The notes under the pieces are model-generated. The model was given only the letters and a program-made list of their open reading frames with translations. It was not told the DNA's origin and searched no databases. This document shows, one piece after another, positions 7,225 through 8,010 of a stretch of 8,010 nt of DNA; the stretch's first letter is position 1; each line of letters opens with the position of its first letter. The position numbers and the translations under genes were made by a program. Source of the stretch: Bacteroidota bacterium (GTDB lineage Bacteria > Bacteroidota > Bacteroidia > UKL13-3); contig VEQB01000092.1 of NCBI GenBank assembly GCA_018883485.1, positions 1 through 8,010 of the forward strand, written 5' to 3'.

Positions 7225-7569
7225 TCAAGAAATTACCTCTATTCTATTTTGAAACAGGTTAACCAACTTATGCTTTTCACTTAAGTCGGTTACCGATTTC
7301 CAGTTATTCGAGAGCAATTGAAATAGTGCCTTTACTGTCATGTTGCCTAGCCTAATATGAATTACCTTTGGAGGAGGTTGATTGAGTAAAATCAAATTAG
7401 AAAAGTCAGCATCTTTAGAAATAATTGTGAGATTATGAACCTTTGCATAATTCCAAATTTCCTTATCACTCCATGAATCATTCAAATCAAATACATGAAT
7501 GTACTCATTTGTTTTCCAAATAGAAAAGTAATATGGTAAATTGGCATCAACCAAATATTTAGTCGACAT
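7225..7569 (-). CDS. DUF5615 PIN-like toxin of a type II toxin-antitoxin pair
   Basis: A 114-residue protein matching the DUF5615 PIN-like (Mut7-C-related) family throughout: YLVDANLP at the N-terminus, WSDKEIWNYA in the middle, then ISKDADFSN, PPPKVIHIRLGN and a C-terminal helix. Conserved acidic residues D8, D35, E37, D53 and D55 are the expected metal-binding set of a PIN-type ribonuclease, so RNA cleavage is the predicted activity when the antitoxin is lost. Its ATG shares one base with the stop codon of the upstream DUF433 gene (TAATG), giving tight translational coupling. Length and motifs look complete, with no sign of decay. Family assignment is strong; ribonuclease activity is known only by analogy to PIN toxins. 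Confidence 0.9.
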   Translation of the reverse strand: MSTKYLVDANLPYYFSIWKTNEYIHVFDLNDSWSDKEIWNYAKVHNLTIISKDADFSNLILLNQPPPKVIHIRLGNMTVKALFQLLSNNWKSVTDLSEKHKLVNLFQNRIEVIS

Positions 7570-7802
7570 TAAGCTACTGGTTTAATAATAAAATGGTTAT
7601 CCATTAGCCTGCTTGCAAATTGAAGGCAAGCGCGTATATCTTCTGGTTCAATTGAAGGGTATTGGCGTAGAATTTCTGATTCTGATTCGCCAGCAGCTAA
7701 AAATTCAAGAATGGTCTGAACCGAAATACGTTTTCCCCTTATCACGGGTTTGCCATTCAACTGACTAGAATCAATAGTTATTCTTTCTAAGACATTTTCC
7801 AT
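7569..7802 (-). CDS. DUF433 antitoxin-like protein
   Basis: A 77-residue DUF433 protein starting MENVLERITIDSSQLNGKPVIRG. The pattern GKPVIRGKRISVQTILEFLAAGES, followed by EILRQYPSIEPEDIRACLQFA, is the usual DUF433 signature: a compact helical, winged-helix-like fold that binds DNA and masks the partner toxin. DUF433 genes are regularly paired with DUF5615 or VapC45-like toxins, as here. The frame can be extended to a TTG at 7808. ATG 7802-7800 is preferred because TTG starts are rare in Bacteroidota, family members begin close to LERITID, and the TTG lies inside the predicted promoter -7 element. Autoregulation is likely by analogy, but I could not identify an operator. Confidence 0.9.
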   Translation of the reverse strand: MENVLERITIDSSQLNGKPVIRGKRISVQTILEFLAAGESESEILRQYPSIEPEDIRACLQFASRLMDNHFIIKPVA

Positions 7803-7805
7803 ACT

Positions 7806-7837
7806 CAAATTTAGTGAAGAAAGGTCAATTAAACAAA
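7806..7837 (-). promoter_or_regulatory. Bacteroidota-type promoter for the DUF433-DUF5615 operon
   Basis: On the minus strand there is a -33 element TTTG (7837-7834), a 20-base spacer, and a -7 element TAAATTTG (7813-7806), a full match to TAnnTTTG. Only three bases (AGT) separate the -7 element from ATG 7802, so transcription would begin at or very near the start codon. The match is seen directly; the use of this site is inferred. Confidence 0.65.
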
Positions 7838-7933
7838 CTACACATTAGTTTCCCAAGAGTCAATACCAAGCCTTCAAACGGCTTTAATTCGCCTCGCTGA
7901 GCCTCAATCACTGTTTCACTATTGTTTCACCTC

Positions 7934-7961
7934 GAGCACCGAAGCCTTGGCGCAGGTGCTC
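7934..7961. other. Imperfect palindrome / hairpin
   Basis: GAGCACC (7934-7940) pairs perfectly with GGTGCTC (7955-7961). A central GCC/GGC pair of triplets sits inside a symmetrical internal loop. There is no U-tract, so it is not a typical terminator. It lies between the toxin-antitoxin promoter and the tRNA 3' fragment. It could be a recombinase or protein binding site, or decayed structured sequence; no function can be assigned. Confidence 0.5.
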
Positions 7962-7987
7962 TACTAACAATGCCTACAAGCCATTTA

Positions 7988-8010
7988 GTTCGAATCCCGC
8001 TCTCTCCGCC
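7988..8010 (+). other. tRNA 3'-end fragment (probably tRNA-Ser), possible attachment site
   Basis: TTCGAAT (7989-7995) is a perfect T-loop. It is followed by the T-stem half CCCGC, acceptor strand TCTCTCC, discriminator G, and CC at the window edge, as in GCC(A). The expected 5' T-stem half GCGGG is absent (TTTAG instead), and no GGAGAGA acceptor 5' strand occurs in the preceding ~120 bases. Only the 3' end of a tRNA is therefore present. The TCTCTCCG end fits tRNA-Ser of Bacteroidota. Such 3' fragments usually result from integration of an element at a tRNA gene. Confidence 0.55.

Noticed and set aside
7803..7808. TTG 7808 as the DUF433 start
   Set aside because: It falls inside the promoter -7 element, and an ATG two codons later fits the family's usual N-terminus.
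7935..8010. A complete tRNA, including a tRNA-Val-like CCTACAAG anticodon-loop lookalike near 7973
   Set aside because: Only 11 bases separate the would-be anticodon from the T-loop (about 17 are needed), and the T-stem and acceptor 5' halves are missing.
7933..8010. Minus-strand peptide reading GESGIRTKW at the right edge
   Set aside because: It resembles the spurious GIRT-type reading frames that arise from antisense translation of tRNA 3' ends and stops after about 26 codons.

Overview
The window looks like an accessory locus from an AT-rich Bacteroidota genome. Three things point there: the style of the RHS/YD-repeat protein (SNHLGNVLAVITDKK, DYYPFG..LPGR and YRFSFNGQE motifs), a TTTG-N20-TAnnTTTG promoter of the Bacteroidota type, and near absence of strong Shine-Dalgarno sequences. 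No species can be named from the sequence alone.

Layout, left to right. Positions 2-3886 (+) hold the C-terminal ~1294 residues of a large RHS/YD-repeat polymorphic toxin; its start lies outside the window. It ends in a conserved RHS core (YRFSFNGQE ... PIKFYDPDG) followed by a 177-residue variable tip with a HELVGH metallopeptidase-like motif. An overlapping small lipoprotein gene (to 4301) is the likely immunity gene. Next comes an orphan RHS tip (4298-5263, +), a second copy of the core segment joined to a different toxin domain with an L,D-transpeptidase/Tlde1-like HPGRVSNGC motif. It has no convincing start codon and is followed directly by a second lipoprotein gene (5264-5707), its likely immunity gene. 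A strong hairpin at 5726-5757 closes this block and can also serve the opposite strand.

The minus-strand block reads from right to left: a DUF433 antitoxin-like gene (7802-7569), a DUF5615 PIN-like toxin gene (7569-7225), a third RHS core-plus-tip gene (7198-6317) and a short two-helix membrane protein gene (6267-6091), the likely immunity gene of the third tip. A well-matched promoter lies immediately before the DUF433 gene. The right edge (7988-8010) matches the 3' end of a tRNA, probably tRNA-Ser, without the rest of the tRNA. This is typical of an attachment-site remnant of an integrated element.

Together this is a polymorphic toxin locus: one full-length RHS carrier plus two spare toxin/immunity cassettes, linked by short identical core-coding sequence through which tips could be exchanged. 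All three candidate immunity proteins are predicted to sit in the envelope (two lipoproteins, one membrane protein). A small toxin-antitoxin module sits upstream of, and probably co-transcribed with, the third cassette. Positions 5758-6090 hold no gene that I can support.
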